From: Histomonas meleagridis
Taxonomy: Eukaryota > Parabasalia > Tritrichomonadida > Dientamoebidae
Direction of reading: 5' to 3'
NCBI GenBank assembly: GCA_020186115.1
Contig: WSYJ01000001.1
Location: 124,001-188,000, forward strand
Length of the DNA stretch: 64,000 nucleotides
The first letter of the stretch is position 1; each line of letters opens with the position of its first letter. The notes below the pieces were generated by a model. It did not search any database and was not told where the DNA came from. It was given only the letters and a program-made list of their open reading frames with translations. Position numbers and translations under genes: made by a program. Below are positions 20,989 through 33,000 of this stretch, piece by piece.

Positions 20989-21536
20989 ATGGCTTTCTGG
21001 GGAGAGCAATTCTGGAACCAATCATTCAAAAAGTGTTGGGTTTCTGGGAAATTTTTGAAACGGTTTGTTTCAAATTTGATTGGGATAGCCGCCATGAAAT
21101 CAAAATCCGCTGTTAAATTTGGAGGTTGATTTTACCCTGAAAATCTTCGACAGAATTCAAAATGCAAACAAACTTTTTCTTGAACACTTCTATATCAACT
21201 AAAAATATCTTGAAAGAAATAGTTTTTGTCCGAAGAAGAAAAGAACTTTTTTGAATCTTAATAATAAATCATCACAATAAATGTCATTTTTTAATGCAAG
21301 TTGTTTCATATTAGATCTGTTTGCATTTAATACAAGAGAAAATCTGGTATTGAAATGTATTTTTCCAATATGCCAAATGTTAACATTTATAATGTTTTTC
21401 CTTGGTCTCATGCATGTATCATTTTGTTACAGATTTATTCAGCTTTATAATTTTTAAACATTCTATGTAACATATCCTCTTAATTTAAAACTAATTATTA
21501 GAAATAAAAAAATTTTATTAATAAATCGTGGACTGT
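20989..21536. other. Intergenic region
   Basis: No gene was identified. It holds an AACGGTTT motif near 21058 and otherwise AT-rich spacer. Confidence 0.4.
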
Positions 21537-24095
21537 TCACGCTTTCCTAACATGTGCCAAAAACATATCTGCGACTTTTTTGAACTTGGGGTACCCCGAT
21601 ACCTTTGTAAAGTATTCAACTAAACGTTTATTTCTTTTAAATGCTTGAGCGCATTTCGAGTGGAAGCTCAAAGACACAAAAGCTAACATAGCGAATGTAT
21701 AATATTCCTTGTTAGATAGTAGTGATATTAGTGTATCATTAAATGATAAAAATTCTGGAGTATAAATACCGCTTCTAGCAATATAATCAATTAGTAACAT
21801 ACATTTATATTTTAACAAACCATTATTTGAAGTGGAACATGTTCCAATTATATCCTTCAAAATTAATGAGTTTGATAAATTATAAACAAAGTCTTCTTCC
21901 ATGGGGCACCTCAACAAAACCGTTATTACACTCTCTGTGAAAAATGTATCGTTCAGGGCAATAACCGCTTTTAATAACGGAACAAAAAACGGTTCATTTG
22001 CCAAAAATTCAATGTTGTTTACGTCCATGAATAGAATTATAAACGTATTCCAACATTCTTTGGGGTACTCCATTGTCAGATTGAAAAGATTTAAGTTGTT
22101 GAGAACGAGTTGGCTTGATTCTGGATCTTCTGCAAGCCTAAACAACATAAGCCAAGCGTTCTGGATTTGAGAATCATCTTCAACATCAAATTGGAAAGTA
22201 CCTAAAAGAGAAGGGACTAATTCATCATTGATCGTGATTTTAGGCAATCTAAGCATAAGTGAAAGTGCAAACTTACAAAAGTTCTTTTGATGCAAGTGAG
22301 CAATCAAAATGTCAGAATCAACAACAGATAAATCTGTGACCATATTACAGAGAAGAGCATATGAAACGTATACATTTGATGTACAGTTTGAGCTCAAAAA
22401 GTTAATAAGCATATTGTCAATGGTAATGATATTAGATTTTGAAAAATTTTCATTTTTCGCAGAAAGATAAGTCAGTGCATAAATTAAGTCGGCTCCAACG
22501 GGTTTATCTTTGAACTTTGGGGTAAGACGAAGTAAGTTTTCAATGAAAGGATTTGATGTTTGAGATTGAATTGACGAATTGATAACATATTTGATAAATG
22601 GCATAAACTGTACCGGACGGTCATTGAGAAATGCCTCAATTAGACTTGAATGTGCCTCTTTTATGGAGTCTAATGACTTGAGTATTAATTGTTGGAAGAT
22701 TTGAAGTGTTTTATCGATGTGTTTTTCATCAAGAGGCAAAGAAAGAATAAAAGATTCGGAACAAAACTTTTCTGCAAAAGATGAATTCCTATTGATCATG
22801 TTAATTATTGTCTTGAAGATTTCACTGAGTACAGGTTCGGGTGAGCTGTTTTTGAAGTGGTAAAGGAATGCTTGGATAGCTGTGCTAGAGTCTTTAGGTT
22901 GAAGATGATTTTTACATCTATCAATTGCTGATTTGAAATCAAATTTGTTATATTCAATCAACGATTTGTAAAACTCTTCGTCAAAAGATTTATCTGTTTT
23001 GCTAGTTTCTGATGAAGTAGGTTGCAAGCATGCAGAGAAATTTGAACTTGTAAAGTTCCCTTCACTATAAGTTCCTCTAGATGAAACAGAGTTAAATGAA
23101 GAATGACTTTTCGAATGATAAAATTGTGGTTCAACAAGAACAATATTCGAAGGGTCAAGTTTTGGTTTGGAATTTTTAACGATCGCCTTTCTGGCAGATT
23201 TGATAAACCTTTGAATTGTCTTTACGTTTGATTTATGGAATAAGGACTTATAGTTACTAATAAGATATTGAACAACTTCATCTGCTGTATAACGCTTTTC
23301 AGGTTCAGGATCCCAACATTTAGTAATGAGCTCTTGGAGAACAGGTGATGTTTTTTTAAATTCTGGTCGCTCGTTGTTTTTACATACTCTGTTATAATAA
23401 TCATTAATAGTTTTGCAGTTTGTGAATGGTTTTTTACGTTCACAAACTTCGTATAATAAAAGAGCATACGAAAATATATCTGCTTTGAAATCATATTCAT
23501 TACTTACTAAGACTTCTGGCGCCATAAAATGAATAGTGCCAACACTTTCTGTCATAGGAGCCTGATCAATTTCCCCTTGAAAACGTGCATAACCTAAATC
23601 GCATATCATTGGATAAAGCTTGCTATTTAATAAAATATTTGAGGGTTTCAAATCTCTATGAATTATGCTTTTTGAGTGAAGATATTGTATACCCATTGCA
23701 ATTCCTATGGTAATAATTGATAAATTTGTTGAGCTTAAACGAATGTTTGAATCCTTTTTCATTATTGCCTGATGGAGTGATCCATTTGGAATGAATTCGG
23801 ATATGATCGAATAAGGTTGCTTGTTTGTGAATCCGACAAATGGAACAAGAAATGGACAATCACAAGAAGCCATTGTTTGTATTTCTAACAAAAAATAACG
23901 AAGTGAGTTGGGGTTCATATCTAAAATGTTAAGTTCTTTAATAGCAACTTTTTTGTTTGTTTTTTTATTTATTGCTGAATAAACTCTCCCAAATGTTCCT
24001 CCGCCAATTTGTGTTTTATTTTTAAAATCATTCTCTTGATACAAAAATGGCTGAAGAACCTCTGTAAGTTTTTGGATTGCAACTTCGTTTTCCAT
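21537..24095 (-). CDS. TKL-type protein kinase with helical-repeat C-terminus
   Basis: An 852-aa protein. The kinase domain (about 25-285) has the glycine loop IGGGTFGRVYSA, Lys53 in VAIKEL, HRDLKPSN (catalytic Asp148) and MAPEVL, and the pseudo-symmetric end typical of tyrosine-kinase-like Ser/Thr kinases. The metal-binding DFG is DLG (166-168), seen in many active TKL and Raf-like kinases. A Ser-rich linker (about 320-365) leads to about 480 helical residues that look like armadillo or HEAT-type repeats. This kinase plus helical tail layout is common in trichomonads. Substrate unknown; probably cytosolic signalling. Confidence 0.85.
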   Translation of the reverse strand: MENEVAIQKLTEVLQPFLYQENDFKNKTQIGGGTFGRVYSAINKKTNKKVAIKELNILDMNPNSLRYFLLEIQTMASCDCPFLVPFVGFTNKQPYSIISEFIPNGSLHQAIMKKDSNIRLSSTNLSIITIGIAMGIQYLHSKSIIHRDLKPSNILLNSKLYPMICDLGYARFQGEIDQAPMTESVGTIHFMAPEVLVSNEYDFKADIFSYALLLYEVCERKKPFTNCKTINDYYNRVCKNNERPEFKKTSPVLQELITKCWDPEPEKRYTADEVVQYLISNYKSLFHKSNVKTIQRFIKSARKAIVKNSKPKLDPSNIVLVEPQFYHSKSHSSFNSVSSRGTYSEGNFTSSNFSACLQPTSSETSKTDKSFDEEFYKSLIEYNKFDFKSAIDRCKNHLQPKDSSTAIQAFLYHFKNSSPEPVLSEIFKTIINMINRNSSFAEKFCSESFILSLPLDEKHIDKTLQIFQQLILKSLDSIKEAHSSLIEAFLNDRPVQFMPFIKYVINSSIQSQTSNPFIENLLRLTPKFKDKPVGADLIYALTYLSAKNENFSKSNIITIDNMLINFLSSNCTSNVYVSYALLCNMVTDLSVVDSDILIAHLHQKNFCKFALSLMLRLPKITINDELVPSLLGTFQFDVEDDSQIQNAWLMLFRLAEDPESSQLVLNNLNLFNLTMEYPKECWNTFIILFMDVNNIEFLANEPFFVPLLKAVIALNDTFFTESVITVLLRCPMEEDFVYNLSNSLILKDIIGTCSTSNNGLLKYKCMLLIDYIARSGIYTPEFLSFNDTLISLLSNKEYYTFAMLAFVSLSFHSKCAQAFKRNKRLVEYFTKVSGYPKFKKVADMFLAHVRKA

Positions 24096-24902
24096 TTTTC
24101 CCCTAATTTATCGCACTTTACAAAAACTTGGAAAATGAACCAGACTCACAAAAATTGTGAAGTCCGATAGAATAAATAAAAATTTATGTTGTGTTATGGT
24201 TTTTTTATTAAGAGTTCGTATTTCATAAAATAATTAATATTATTTATTCATTTCTCAGATACTTGTATCAAAGGGTCTGTAAGCTTTGAAGTTCATGCTT
24301 AGCAAAAAATATTTGACTTTATTTTAAAGTATGTAATACATTCATTTGTTTGTAATTAAACAACAATTTAAAAGGCATTTCATTGTATCCCAAAACACGC
24401 TTAACAACACAGCAAAAACCAATACACATATTTAACTTCATACCCACGTCCACAGTTTTAATTTTTTTTTTTTTTTCATTTTGCCCAAAAACGAAAGCAC
24501 GAAAAAAAAGTACATTATGTACATCATGAGTTTGAAGAAAAAAAAAATGATTTTATATAAAATACATTCTTAAAAGTTTGTTTTTTAAAAAGTTGAAACA
24601 ATTGTTTCATATAAAAATTATATCATCAATACGAATGAATTATATCATATCAACAGAAGAAAAAAAAATATATGTATTAACAATCATAAAGAATACATAA
24701 TAATGAGTTTAAAAAAATTTTTTTTCTGTGTAAAACTAAATTTATCAACTTCTTCAAAACATTAATATATATTTATAATATATTTATACATAATAAATTA
24801 TATTTTAAAAGACATTTTCGAAACAATTTTTAATGTTTCTTAATAAATCAAACAAAAATCAAACAAAATCACGAAATCTATATTTACATACAAAATAATT
24901 TG
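24096..24902. other. Very AT-rich intergenic region
   Basis: About 800 bp with many poly-A/T tracts and no recognisable gene. Confidence 0.5.
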
Positions 24903-26813
24903 TTATTTTCTATTTGTTTCATCATTATTTCTATTTAGCCAAACCTCCTTCAGCTTTCTGAGCCTTCTATTTCTGGGCGAACTATTATCGAACATTGTTT
25001 TGTGCGTGTTTCTGTTCATGCGAGCTTGCATATTTTTAATGTTTTTACTTTTATTATTTACATTTTTATTTTCAGTTTTTTCAACAACTTCAATTTTCTC
25101 ATTTTTAATTTCTTTTTCTTTTACATTTTCATTTTCGATTTCTTTGTTTTCTTTCGTTTCTTCGTTTTCATTTATTACAATCGGCTTATTAAACTTCTCA
25201 AGATATTCGTCGATGTCATCCTTCAAAGGAATCGATTTCGATTCAGCTTGAAAATTTTTATTCATTTTTTGTTTTTTCGCTTTCGGCTTATCAGGAAGTT
25301 CATCAAGGAAATCATCCGATAGCTCAAAGCTATTTGTTTCTGTTTGGTTCATCCAAGAGACGTCGATTTCTTGCATGAGCGGGAAATCGAATTTTCGTTC
25401 GATTTTCGGTTTTTCTTTCGTTTGTTCTTTCTCTGGAAAATATTCGTGAATTCGGTCACGTGTTCGTTCAAGAATCGATTTTTTATTTATTACTTTTTGT
25501 TGCATTTTTTGCGTTTTCATTGTTTTCCATAAGTTAAAATATTTCGACAATTTTTTGTGTTGAATTTGTTTTCTCTTTTTTAATAATGTAAAATGAAATG
25601 AAAAAAGGAGAAATATTGTAATCTTCATAGCACACGAAATATTTTTCTTCTTCTTTTCTTGAAGAATTGGCTTTAATTTAGGACTTAAATTTTTGATTAA
25701 ATTCGATTGAAATGTTTTCGAATAATGATATTTAGGCTCTTTCTCAAAAATTTTATTCTCACTTAAAAGAGTAATTTTTAATTTTTGTTGTTGCTGTTGT
25801 TGACTATTTTCATTTAATGTCTTTTGACGAAGTTCATAAAATTCGTTTATTTTGGAGGACGTTAAGATTGGCGGTTTCGGTTTTGATCGTTCTTTTTTGA
25901 TTTGTTTTTGTTTTATTTCAACTTTTGGCGTTTCTTGTTGTTTTATTTGATTAAGAATTTCAGCTGTACTTGGCTGATGAGAATTTTTAACCTCGTTGAC
26001 CATTTGAATTTCTCTACGATGTTTTTCAACTTCTTTTTCAATGTCATCGAAAAATTGTTTTTGTTTTTCTTGCATCGATTTCTTTTGAAGCTCAATTTCA
26101 GCAGCTGCAGCTTCTTCTCTCTTTTTTCGTTCTTGAAGGAATTTGGATTTCATTCGTTCTGTTTCTTCTTGTTCTTTGAGAATCGTATTTATTGGGTTTC
26201 GTTTTTTTGTGTATCGATTAAGAAAATTCGATGCTTTATGTTCATGTTGTTCTTCTTTAATAGGCTGAATATCTTTTGGAACTTCAGTTATTTGTGGTGG
26301 TACTTCCTTTGGCTTTGGTGGAGTTTCGATTATATTATTATCTGTTTGACTAGTTTCAATTTCTTTGGCAATTTCATCTGACCGTGTAATGTCTTTTACA
26401 AAGTCTGTAATATTTTCTGCTTTTTGTGTAGTTTCGAAAATATCTTTTACTATTGTGCTCATTCGAACAGCTTGTTTATGTTCGAAGGAATTTTCGTCTA
26501 TTTGTTTCTTAACTTCTTCAGGAGGTAATTCAATTGGCTCTGATAATTCTACTTTTAGATCGTTTTTAATAAAATCTGATGTTTCTTTAATTAAAGTTTT
26601 TAATTTATCATGTATTTTTGTTTGTATTTCTTCTTCTGAGATGGTTGGCGTTAATAATCTTTGGAAAAGTTGTTTTTCTTCTTCTGTTTTCTCTTCAATT
26701 GGTTTTGGCTTTGCATCAAGAAAAGACCAATCATCAAGATTCTCATTTGGGTCAATTCCGAATAGTTCATAGTCTTCGTCTAAATTGATTGAGAATCGTG
26801 CATGAATTGACAT
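24903..26813 (-). CDS. Charged coiled-coil protein, 636 aa, unknown function
   Basis: Starts at ATG 26813 (MSIHARFSINLDEDYELFG). A longer reading needs a GTG. The protein is Lys/Glu-rich with long coiled-coil stretches (about 200-290), an aromatic-rich middle with LFSFHFTLLKKRKQ and LSKYFNLWKTMKTQ that resembles an SFI1/IQ-like helical unit, and a disordered Lys/Asn/Glu-rich C-terminal region. The hydrophobic patch ITIFLLFSFHFTLL might be a buried helix rather than a membrane span. No enzyme motif is present. A cytoskeletal or centrin-binding role is conceivable but unproven. Confidence 0.7.
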   Translation of the reverse strand: MSIHARFSINLDEDYELFGIDPNENLDDWSFLDAKPKPIEEKTEEEKQLFQRLLTPTISEEEIQTKIHDKLKTLIKETSDFIKNDLKVELSEPIELPPEEVKKQIDENSFEHKQAVRMSTIVKDIFETTQKAENITDFVKDITRSDEIAKEIETSQTDNNIIETPPKPKEVPPQITEVPKDIQPIKEEQHEHKASNFLNRYTKKRNPINTILKEQEETERMKSKFLQERKKREEAAAAEIELQKKSMQEKQKQFFDDIEKEVEKHRREIQMVNEVKNSHQPSTAEILNQIKQQETPKVEIKQKQIKKERSKPKPPILTSSKINEFYELRQKTLNENSQQQQQQKLKITLLSENKIFEKEPKYHYSKTFQSNLIKNLSPKLKPILQEKKKKNISCAMKITIFLLFSFHFTLLKKRKQIQHKKLSKYFNLWKTMKTQKMQQKVINKKSILERTRDRIHEYFPEKEQTKEKPKIERKFDFPLMQEIDVSWMNQTETNSFELSDDFLDELPDKPKAKKQKMNKNFQAESKSIPLKDDIDEYLEKFNKPIVINENEETKENKEIENENVKEKEIKNEKIEVVEKTENKNVNNKSKNIKNMQARMNRNTHKTMFDNSSPRNRRLRKLKEVWLNRNNDETNRK

Positions 26814-27089
26814 GCAAATTTCCAAAAATTTCGAAACGTTAAGACGATATGAATTTTGTGAGCAGTTTGTCACTTTTTTCTTTTTTTTTTTAAAATCTTA
26901 TAAGAAACATAATGCTATTTGCTAATAATATAATTCGCTCTTATATTAAAAGAGAAATTAATCAATGTTTAAAATGTATTTTGGTTAATTTGTGAATTTA
27001 TTTACTTTCGAATGTTATTCGTTTTCATTTTAGGACATAAAATTAGGATCTAAAAAAGGAAATATTGATTACCATTTAATTTGATTTAC

Positions 27090-27482
27090 TTAATTTTTAG
27101 CAAGTTGTTCTTTGACGAGTTGTGCGCGCTTAGCAGCAAGTTTTGCATGTTTGAAACGTTGGAAATCGTTCATCTGAGATTTAGCAGCAGCAGCCTTAAG
27201 GTTCTTTCCCCATTTTGTTTCTTCGAATTTGGCAACAGCATCTGCATCCTTAACAGCAGCTGCAACTGCTTCCTTATTAGCAGCACGTTCGATTTTGACA
27301 ACAATGTCTGTAAGTTTGAGGCGTTTGATTGGGATCATTTGACGTGGTTCGTTGCATCCAATAACATCGATCATAACGCGCTTGTCATCGACAATATCAA
27401 CAATGACAGCAAGTTTATCAGCAAGAGGACCATATGAAACGAGAGCAACGCGTCCAAATTCGACAAATTGTGTGTAAGGCAT
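27090..27482 (-). CDS. 60S ribosomal protein eL14
   Basis: A 130-aa protein with the eL14 N-terminal KOW/SH3-like barrel (FVEFGRVALVSYGPLADKLA, VIVDIVDDKRVMIDVIG) and the helical, Ala/Lys-rich C-terminus (KFEETKWGKNL, RFKHAKLAAKRAQLVKE) expected for the family. It is a component of the large ribosomal subunit. Codon use is more C/G-ending than in its neighbours, as expected for a highly expressed gene. It is divergent from the gene at 27598 with 115 bp between ATGs, which contain one AACCGTT motif. Confidence 0.95.
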   Translation of the reverse strand: MPYTQFVEFGRVALVSYGPLADKLAVIVDIVDDKRVMIDVIGCNEPRQMIPIKRLKLTDIVVKIERAANKEAVAAAVKDADAVAKFEETKWGKNLKAAAAKSQMNDFQRFKHAKLAAKRAQLVKEQLAKN

Positions 27483-27502
27483 TCGGAAAAAAGGTCAGCC
27501 AA

Positions 27503-27509
27503 AACCGTT
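27503..27509. promoter_or_regulatory. AACCGTT motif in the eL14 / 27598 divergent promoter
   Basis: AACCGTT lies 21 bp from the eL14 ATG and about 90 bp from the ATG of the + strand gene. It could serve either gene. Confidence 0.4.
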
Positions 27510-27597
27510 ATCGAAATTGACAATGTTTGTTCTGGTTCGAAAAATTTGGGGCAGCTCAAGTCCGTTACGAATATAAACGTATTCTCATAAGAAGCAA

Positions 27598-29058
27598 ATG
27601 AGTCAAGAAGAATCAGAAAATAAAGACTTACTTGAAAATGCAATTAATATTTCAAATCAATGTCATGAAGAACATCCAAGGAAGTATTATTTTGGAGAAG
27701 GAGAACCAGAATTTGTTAAACAATGTAAAGAAGTTTTACGTATTTTAAAATCCACAATCCCAATATCAGAGCTTTATATTTCTGAAGATTCTATCATTGA
27801 CTACCCGATATTTAAAAAAATACATAAACATATATCACAAATACAACATATATATCAAGGAGAACAAGATAAATTAATTAATATTTTTATAGAACATTTA
27901 TTTCCAAAAAATCCATTACCCTTACGTCATAAAGTTTTAATATCATCATCACTTTTTAGTGCACGAGTTTATATCCATGAATCTTCACTTCAACCAACAC
28001 CACATCATGCATACATCGATGGTTATTACAATTTGGTTATTCGTCTCAATGACAATTTACTTCGTATTCCACTTCTCATTGAAGGTGAAGATGATCAATT
28101 AATTCCACCAACAATTCCAAATTCTATCCGATTTGTTAGTGACATTGATAAAACTGATTCTGTACAAAAAGAAATGAATAAATATCTTTGCGAAATTGCT
28201 CCTGAACGTGGCCGAAGTGAACAATTACATTTATTCATCTCAATTTTAAACCGTAACAATTCGCTAAGTGATTTTCTTCCATCTTTAATGAGCTCTATAG
28301 CGTCACCAGATCTAACATTTGCCATTGCTATAACCACACTTGCATCAGAACCAAATAATATATTAATAGTCACAAATGTATTTAATATTCTTTCTTCATT
28401 AAATTTACTTGATCATTATTTCAGATGTTTAATTACATATGTAATCGACATTGGAATTAAAACAAAACATGTTCAATGTCCAGAATCAATTTCATTACAA
28501 AATATTTTCATTTCTTTTTCTATACAATGGATTCGTTCATTATGTGAAAAGTTTAAAACAAAACAAAATATTTCTTTAGAAGAAATAATTTTTGTGATTT
28601 GTAATGATATTAATAATAAAAAAGATATACAAAATGAATCTCTTTACATGTTAAAAGCTGCTTTATCTATCGCAGCTTACGCAGATGAAAGTGGTTTTGC
28701 TGCAATTGCTTTTTTACTCGAAATTATAATTTGGCCTTTCGTGAAAGGTTTACATATCGAAGAAGAATTCGTACAAACGAAAATTGATCTTTCGCAACAA
28801 AAAGAAAATGTTATAAAAATTAGAAATATTTTGAAAAAGACAATTTTAAATGTGTTAAATATGAAAATTTCAATTGTCTTTTACCCCGAAAAAATCGAAG
28901 ATCAAGTAATAGAAATACATAACTTTATCACACAAAAAATAAATTTGTTCATCAAATTGGTTATATATTTAAATAGCAGAAAGTTACAAGACTCGCCTTT
29001 GTTTCATATGATGAAGTTTTCATATACAATTTGCAATGAATTGGATGATGATGATTAA
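27598..29058 (+). CDS. Hypothetical helical protein, 486 aa
   Basis: A long intact frame from ATG 27598, rich in Ile, Leu and Asn. The N-terminal section (HPRKYYFGEGEPEFVKQCKE; YIDGYYNLVIRLNDN) looks globular. From about 200 on it is a series of amphipathic helices resembling ARM/HEAT-type packing. No membrane helix, signal peptide or catalytic motif was recognised. It shares a short promoter with eL14. Function unknown. Confidence 0.75.
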   Translation: MSQEESENKDLLENAINISNQCHEEHPRKYYFGEGEPEFVKQCKEVLRILKSTIPISELYISEDSIIDYPIFKKIHKHISQIQHIYQGEQDKLINIFIEHLFPKNPLPLRHKVLISSSLFSARVYIHESSLQPTPHHAYIDGYYNLVIRLNDNLLRIPLLIEGEDDQLIPPTIPNSIRFVSDIDKTDSVQKEMNKYLCEIAPERGRSEQLHLFISILNRNNSLSDFLPSLMSSIASPDLTFAIAITTLASEPNNILIVTNVFNILSSLNLLDHYFRCLITYVIDIGIKTKHVQCPESISLQNIFISFSIQWIRSLCEKFKTKQNISLEEIIFVICNDINNKKDIQNESLYMLKAALSIAAYADESGFAAIAFLLEIIIWPFVKGLHIEEEFVQTKIDLSQQKENVIKIRNILKKTILNVLNMKISIVFYPEKIEDQVIEIHNFITQKINLFIKLVIYLNSRKLQDSPLFHMMKFSYTICNELDDDD

Positions 29059-29248
29059 TTTGTATATAAAACAATAACTAATATATGTTAATAAAAATTT
29101 AAATTGTATTCCATGTTTTTTTTTTAATAATAATCCAAATGAAATTATGCATCATTCAGGAATTCTTCTAATTAAAATCTTATTACAGACTTTTCGAAAA
29201 GAGATAAAAACAGTTCGGTTTTGTAACTTTTTGATATAGAGCCGCCAA

Positions 29249-29254
29249 AACCGC
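29249..29254 (+). promoter_or_regulatory. AACCGC motif upstream of the Rab gene
   Basis: GCCAAAACCGCA, 57 bp before the ATG at 29311. A second CCGTTA lies at 29281. Confidence 0.35.
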
Positions 29255-29310
29255 ATAATGCAATCAAAAAGAAAAAATGACCGTTACTATTGCACCCATC
29301 CCAACAAAAG

Positions 29311-29898
29311 ATGAGACCAAACATTAAATTAGTTTTTATTGGCGATTCTTCAGTTGGAAAATCAAGTTTAGTTGTCAAGTATTGTACAAAGGCATTTCCG
29401 TTTGAAATTCAACCAACAGTAAATGCTGCATATCAAACAAAAATCTTTCAATTACCTGACAAAACAGAAATAGAACTTAGAATTTGGGACACGGCAGGTC
29501 AGGAAGCTTACCATTCATTAGCTCCAATTTATTTTCAGAATTCTTCAATTGCTTTTGTTGTTTTTGACATTACTTCTCATTCTTCTTTTAAAAATGTTGA
29601 AAATTGGATTAAACTCGTACGAGAATACGGAAACAAGAATATGGTAGTTGTTATTGTTGCAAACAAAGCAGATCTTGAAAATGATCGTCAAGTTCAACCA
29701 AAGGAATATAACGATTTAGCAGACAAATGTGGTACTCTTGTACAAGAAACAAGTGCACTCACAGGAATTGGAATTGAAGAAATGTTTGATCTTGCAGTAA
29801 ACAAACTAATTGAATCAGATGAATCTCTTCAATATCAGTTATACGTCTCAAAGAATCAAATCGGGCAACAACAAGTAGCGAAATCTGGATGTTGCTAA
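29311..29898 (+). CDS. Rab5-like small GTPase
   Basis: A 195-aa protein starting MRPNIKLVF. It has the P-loop GDSSVGKS (11-18), Thr36 in switch I (IQPTVNAAY), WDTAGQE (59-65) with the catalytic Gln, NKAD (118-121) and ETSAL (146-150), and ends SGCC, a double-geranylgeranylation signal. The sequence YHSLAPIYF after switch II is characteristic of the Rab5/Rab21/Rab22 group, so an early-endosome role is likely. ATG 29311 is preferred over an in-frame TTG 7 codons upstream. Confidence 0.93.
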   Translation: MRPNIKLVFIGDSSVGKSSLVVKYCTKAFPFEIQPTVNAAYQTKIFQLPDKTEIELRIWDTAGQEAYHSLAPIYFQNSSIAFVVFDITSHSSFKNVENWIKLVREYGNKNMVVVIVANKADLENDRQVQPKEYNDLADKCGTLVQETSALTGIGIEEMFDLAVNKLIESDESLQYQLYVSKNQIGQQQVAKSGCC

Positions 29899-30051
29899 TG
29901 CGTTTTTAGCGAAGTTATTCTTATGTAAAAATTGAATTATTTTCAGAAACTGTGTTTGAAAAACCGATTCCAAGGTTCGAAATATTTATGTGTAATTTTT
30001 TTTTGTTTTTTTTTGGTGAGCGACCAATGGCTTAGATTTCTGTTATAAAAA

Positions 30052-33000
30052 ATGCAAAATCTTGGGGTCGAAGGCACTCCATTTGATGTTAATGCTTTTG
30101 ATCAAGTTTGCCTTGGACTTCGTAATCAATCTAGTTCCGTTTCTGTAGATCAAGCAAACGAAATTTTAACAAATTTCCTAAAACGAAATGATGCATGGCA
30201 ATTTATCCCACAAATTGCTGACGCACCAACATCCCCATATGCTAAATTTTTTGCAATGAAATTATTCAAAGATTTAGTTGAAACCAAATGGGATCTTATT
30301 GATCCACAGATTAGAGAAAGTTTGAAAAATTATTTAATTTCTCATGTTTGCCAATGGGCTAATATACCTGATTTTGATGTTGCTGTTTTAAATGAAGGTG
30401 ATATTGCGTTAACAATAATCATTCTTAGAGAATGGCCACAAGAATGGAGCTCAGTTATTGATGATCTCCTTTCATCAGCAGCTGGTTCTAGGGGGATATG
30501 TCATAATAATTTAAAAATAATCACATTTTTATCACAACAAGTTATGGATTTTGGATATGAAGAACTTACATCCACACGAATTTCTCAAGTTTCGTCAGCT
30601 CTTTCTAAGATTTCACCACAGATATATGAACTAATTGAATCAGTTCTTAATAATTATTTCAATACTGATGATGTTGAAATCGTTAATACAGCACTTGTTG
30701 CACTTAAATCCATTATTAAGTGGCTTAATCCATATTTTATTTTTGAAACACCATTACCAGTAGCATTATGTAATTCATTTTTACCACTTTCCAAATATCA
30801 AAATTCAGTTTTATCTATTTTTGGTGAAATTGCTTCGTTAACTAATGTCCCAGAACAATATCATTCCATATATCCGCAAATATTTCATTCAGTCATTGAT
30901 TCATTACAAGCAATTCTTAATCCATCAATATCATTACCTGAATTCACAGTTGCAAATCAAGACTTTGTTAAGACATTAATATTTACATTATCATCATTCT
31001 TAATAAATTATACTTCTATCATTGAGTTAGCACAAGAATTCGAACCATTAGGTATCGCACTTACATGGACCATCGAATTCATGAAGATCATTGAAATTGA
31101 TAGTTTCCGTACACTATGTGAAGTTTGGGGTTCAATTGCACGAAACTTTTATCTTAAACAATCTGCGAATTTGTTTGAGTTTTATAATCAATTCTTCCCT
31201 ATAGTTCGTCGTATAATGATAACACGAATGGAACGACCAAACGAAATCATTATATATGAAGATGAAACAGGAAATGTCGTAAAAGAAGAAACACGTAACA
31301 CATTAACACTTGCATTATATTCAACAATGCGTGAAGCTTTAATCTTCTTAACAAACATTGATCCTAATGATACTGTCAAAGCGATTTTAGATAAAATTCC
31401 ACAGTTACAAGAACAATGGTCTGTTGCTACATTAAACTCAATGTGTTGGAGTGCAGGTGCTATTAGTGGCACATTACCCGAAGCAGAAGAAAAGGTTTTT
31501 CTTATCAAAATTATTCAACAACTTTTAAACATTACGCAAAACATTACATTTGATGAAAAAGCGATCATTGCGTCATGTTTAATGTTTATTTGTACACAAT
31601 ATCCCAAATTTTTAAGTCAAAATTGGGATTTCCTTAAGATTATCATTGAGAAATTATTTGAGTTTATGCATAATAGTTTTAATGGTATTATGATTATGGC
31701 TGTTGATTCATTTTATAAAATTGCTCAACGATGTCGTAAAGCTTTAGTCATTACACATCCGAATGATCCAGTTTTATTTGTAGATAGTATCTTACAAAGA
31801 CTTGATGAAATAATATGTGATCTATCAATGGATTTAATTATTACAATGTTCGATGCTATTTCTACTATAATTGCAGGTACTTCAGATGAAGGAGTTAAAT
31901 GTTTACAAACTAAATATTTAATGGATAAATTAAATAATCAATGGCAACAACAAATGCAAAACTTTAATTTCCAAAATATCGATTGTTTACGATCAGTATT
32001 ATTTATACTTAAATGTAATATGGCCGTCGTTAAAAATGTTGGGCAATCATTTCATATGCAAATTGTACAAATATTTGATCAATTTATGCAATTATATTAT
32101 AAATCATGTGAGTTTTGTGGTGCAATGCTTAATGAGTTCCAAGAAATTGCACCATCATATGAAATATTTCGAGTTGCACGTGAAATTAAATCATCGATTT
32201 TACAAATCTTTATAATGTTTATCAAGAAAACTATTAATCTTCAAATGATACAAAATAATATATTACCACAAATACAAATGGTTTCGACTGAATTTGCAAA
32301 CTCTAATCATTTATCACGTGTAGCAGAAGTACTCGATATAAACTCAATGATTGCCAAGAAGATCAAACAAGATTATTCACCAAATGTCCCACATATGATA
32401 GAGTTAGTGTTATATCCAGCAATCCAAATGATAAATAGTGAATATGAAAATTATTTCGATTTTAGAAAAAGTATTGTCGAGTTCGTATATCAAATTATGA
32501 AAAATTGTTCTGCAATATTCTTCCAATTACCTAAAGAACAAATACAAACTATACAAGGCTTAATAGAATGGGGTTGTCAACATCCTAATCATGAGATTTG
32601 TATAATGAACTTCGAATTAATGTTAAAGTTTTTGAACTTAATCGAGTTAAAGGCAAGCGCATCTTTTAAGAATTTTTATTTCTCAAACTTCTTCGATCAA
32701 ATGTTTGTGAAAATGTTCGATTTAATGACTGATACTATTCATAAGTTCGCGTTCACGCAACAAGTGAATTTGTTTAGGAAAATGTTCTTGTTGCAAATAG
32801 ATCAAAATCAACCCGAGAGATTGGCTGCATTAATTGCAGAAGTGTTCCAAAACAGAGAATTCCAATTCTTTTGTTTAGTGTTTAATAGACTAAAAGAACA
32901 AGCAAAAAATGCAGACGAATTTAGAGCAACAATGAGAGATTTGTTGATCGAAATCAGGCAATACTCAAAGGAAGACCCGGACTTATATAAGGAAGAAAGA

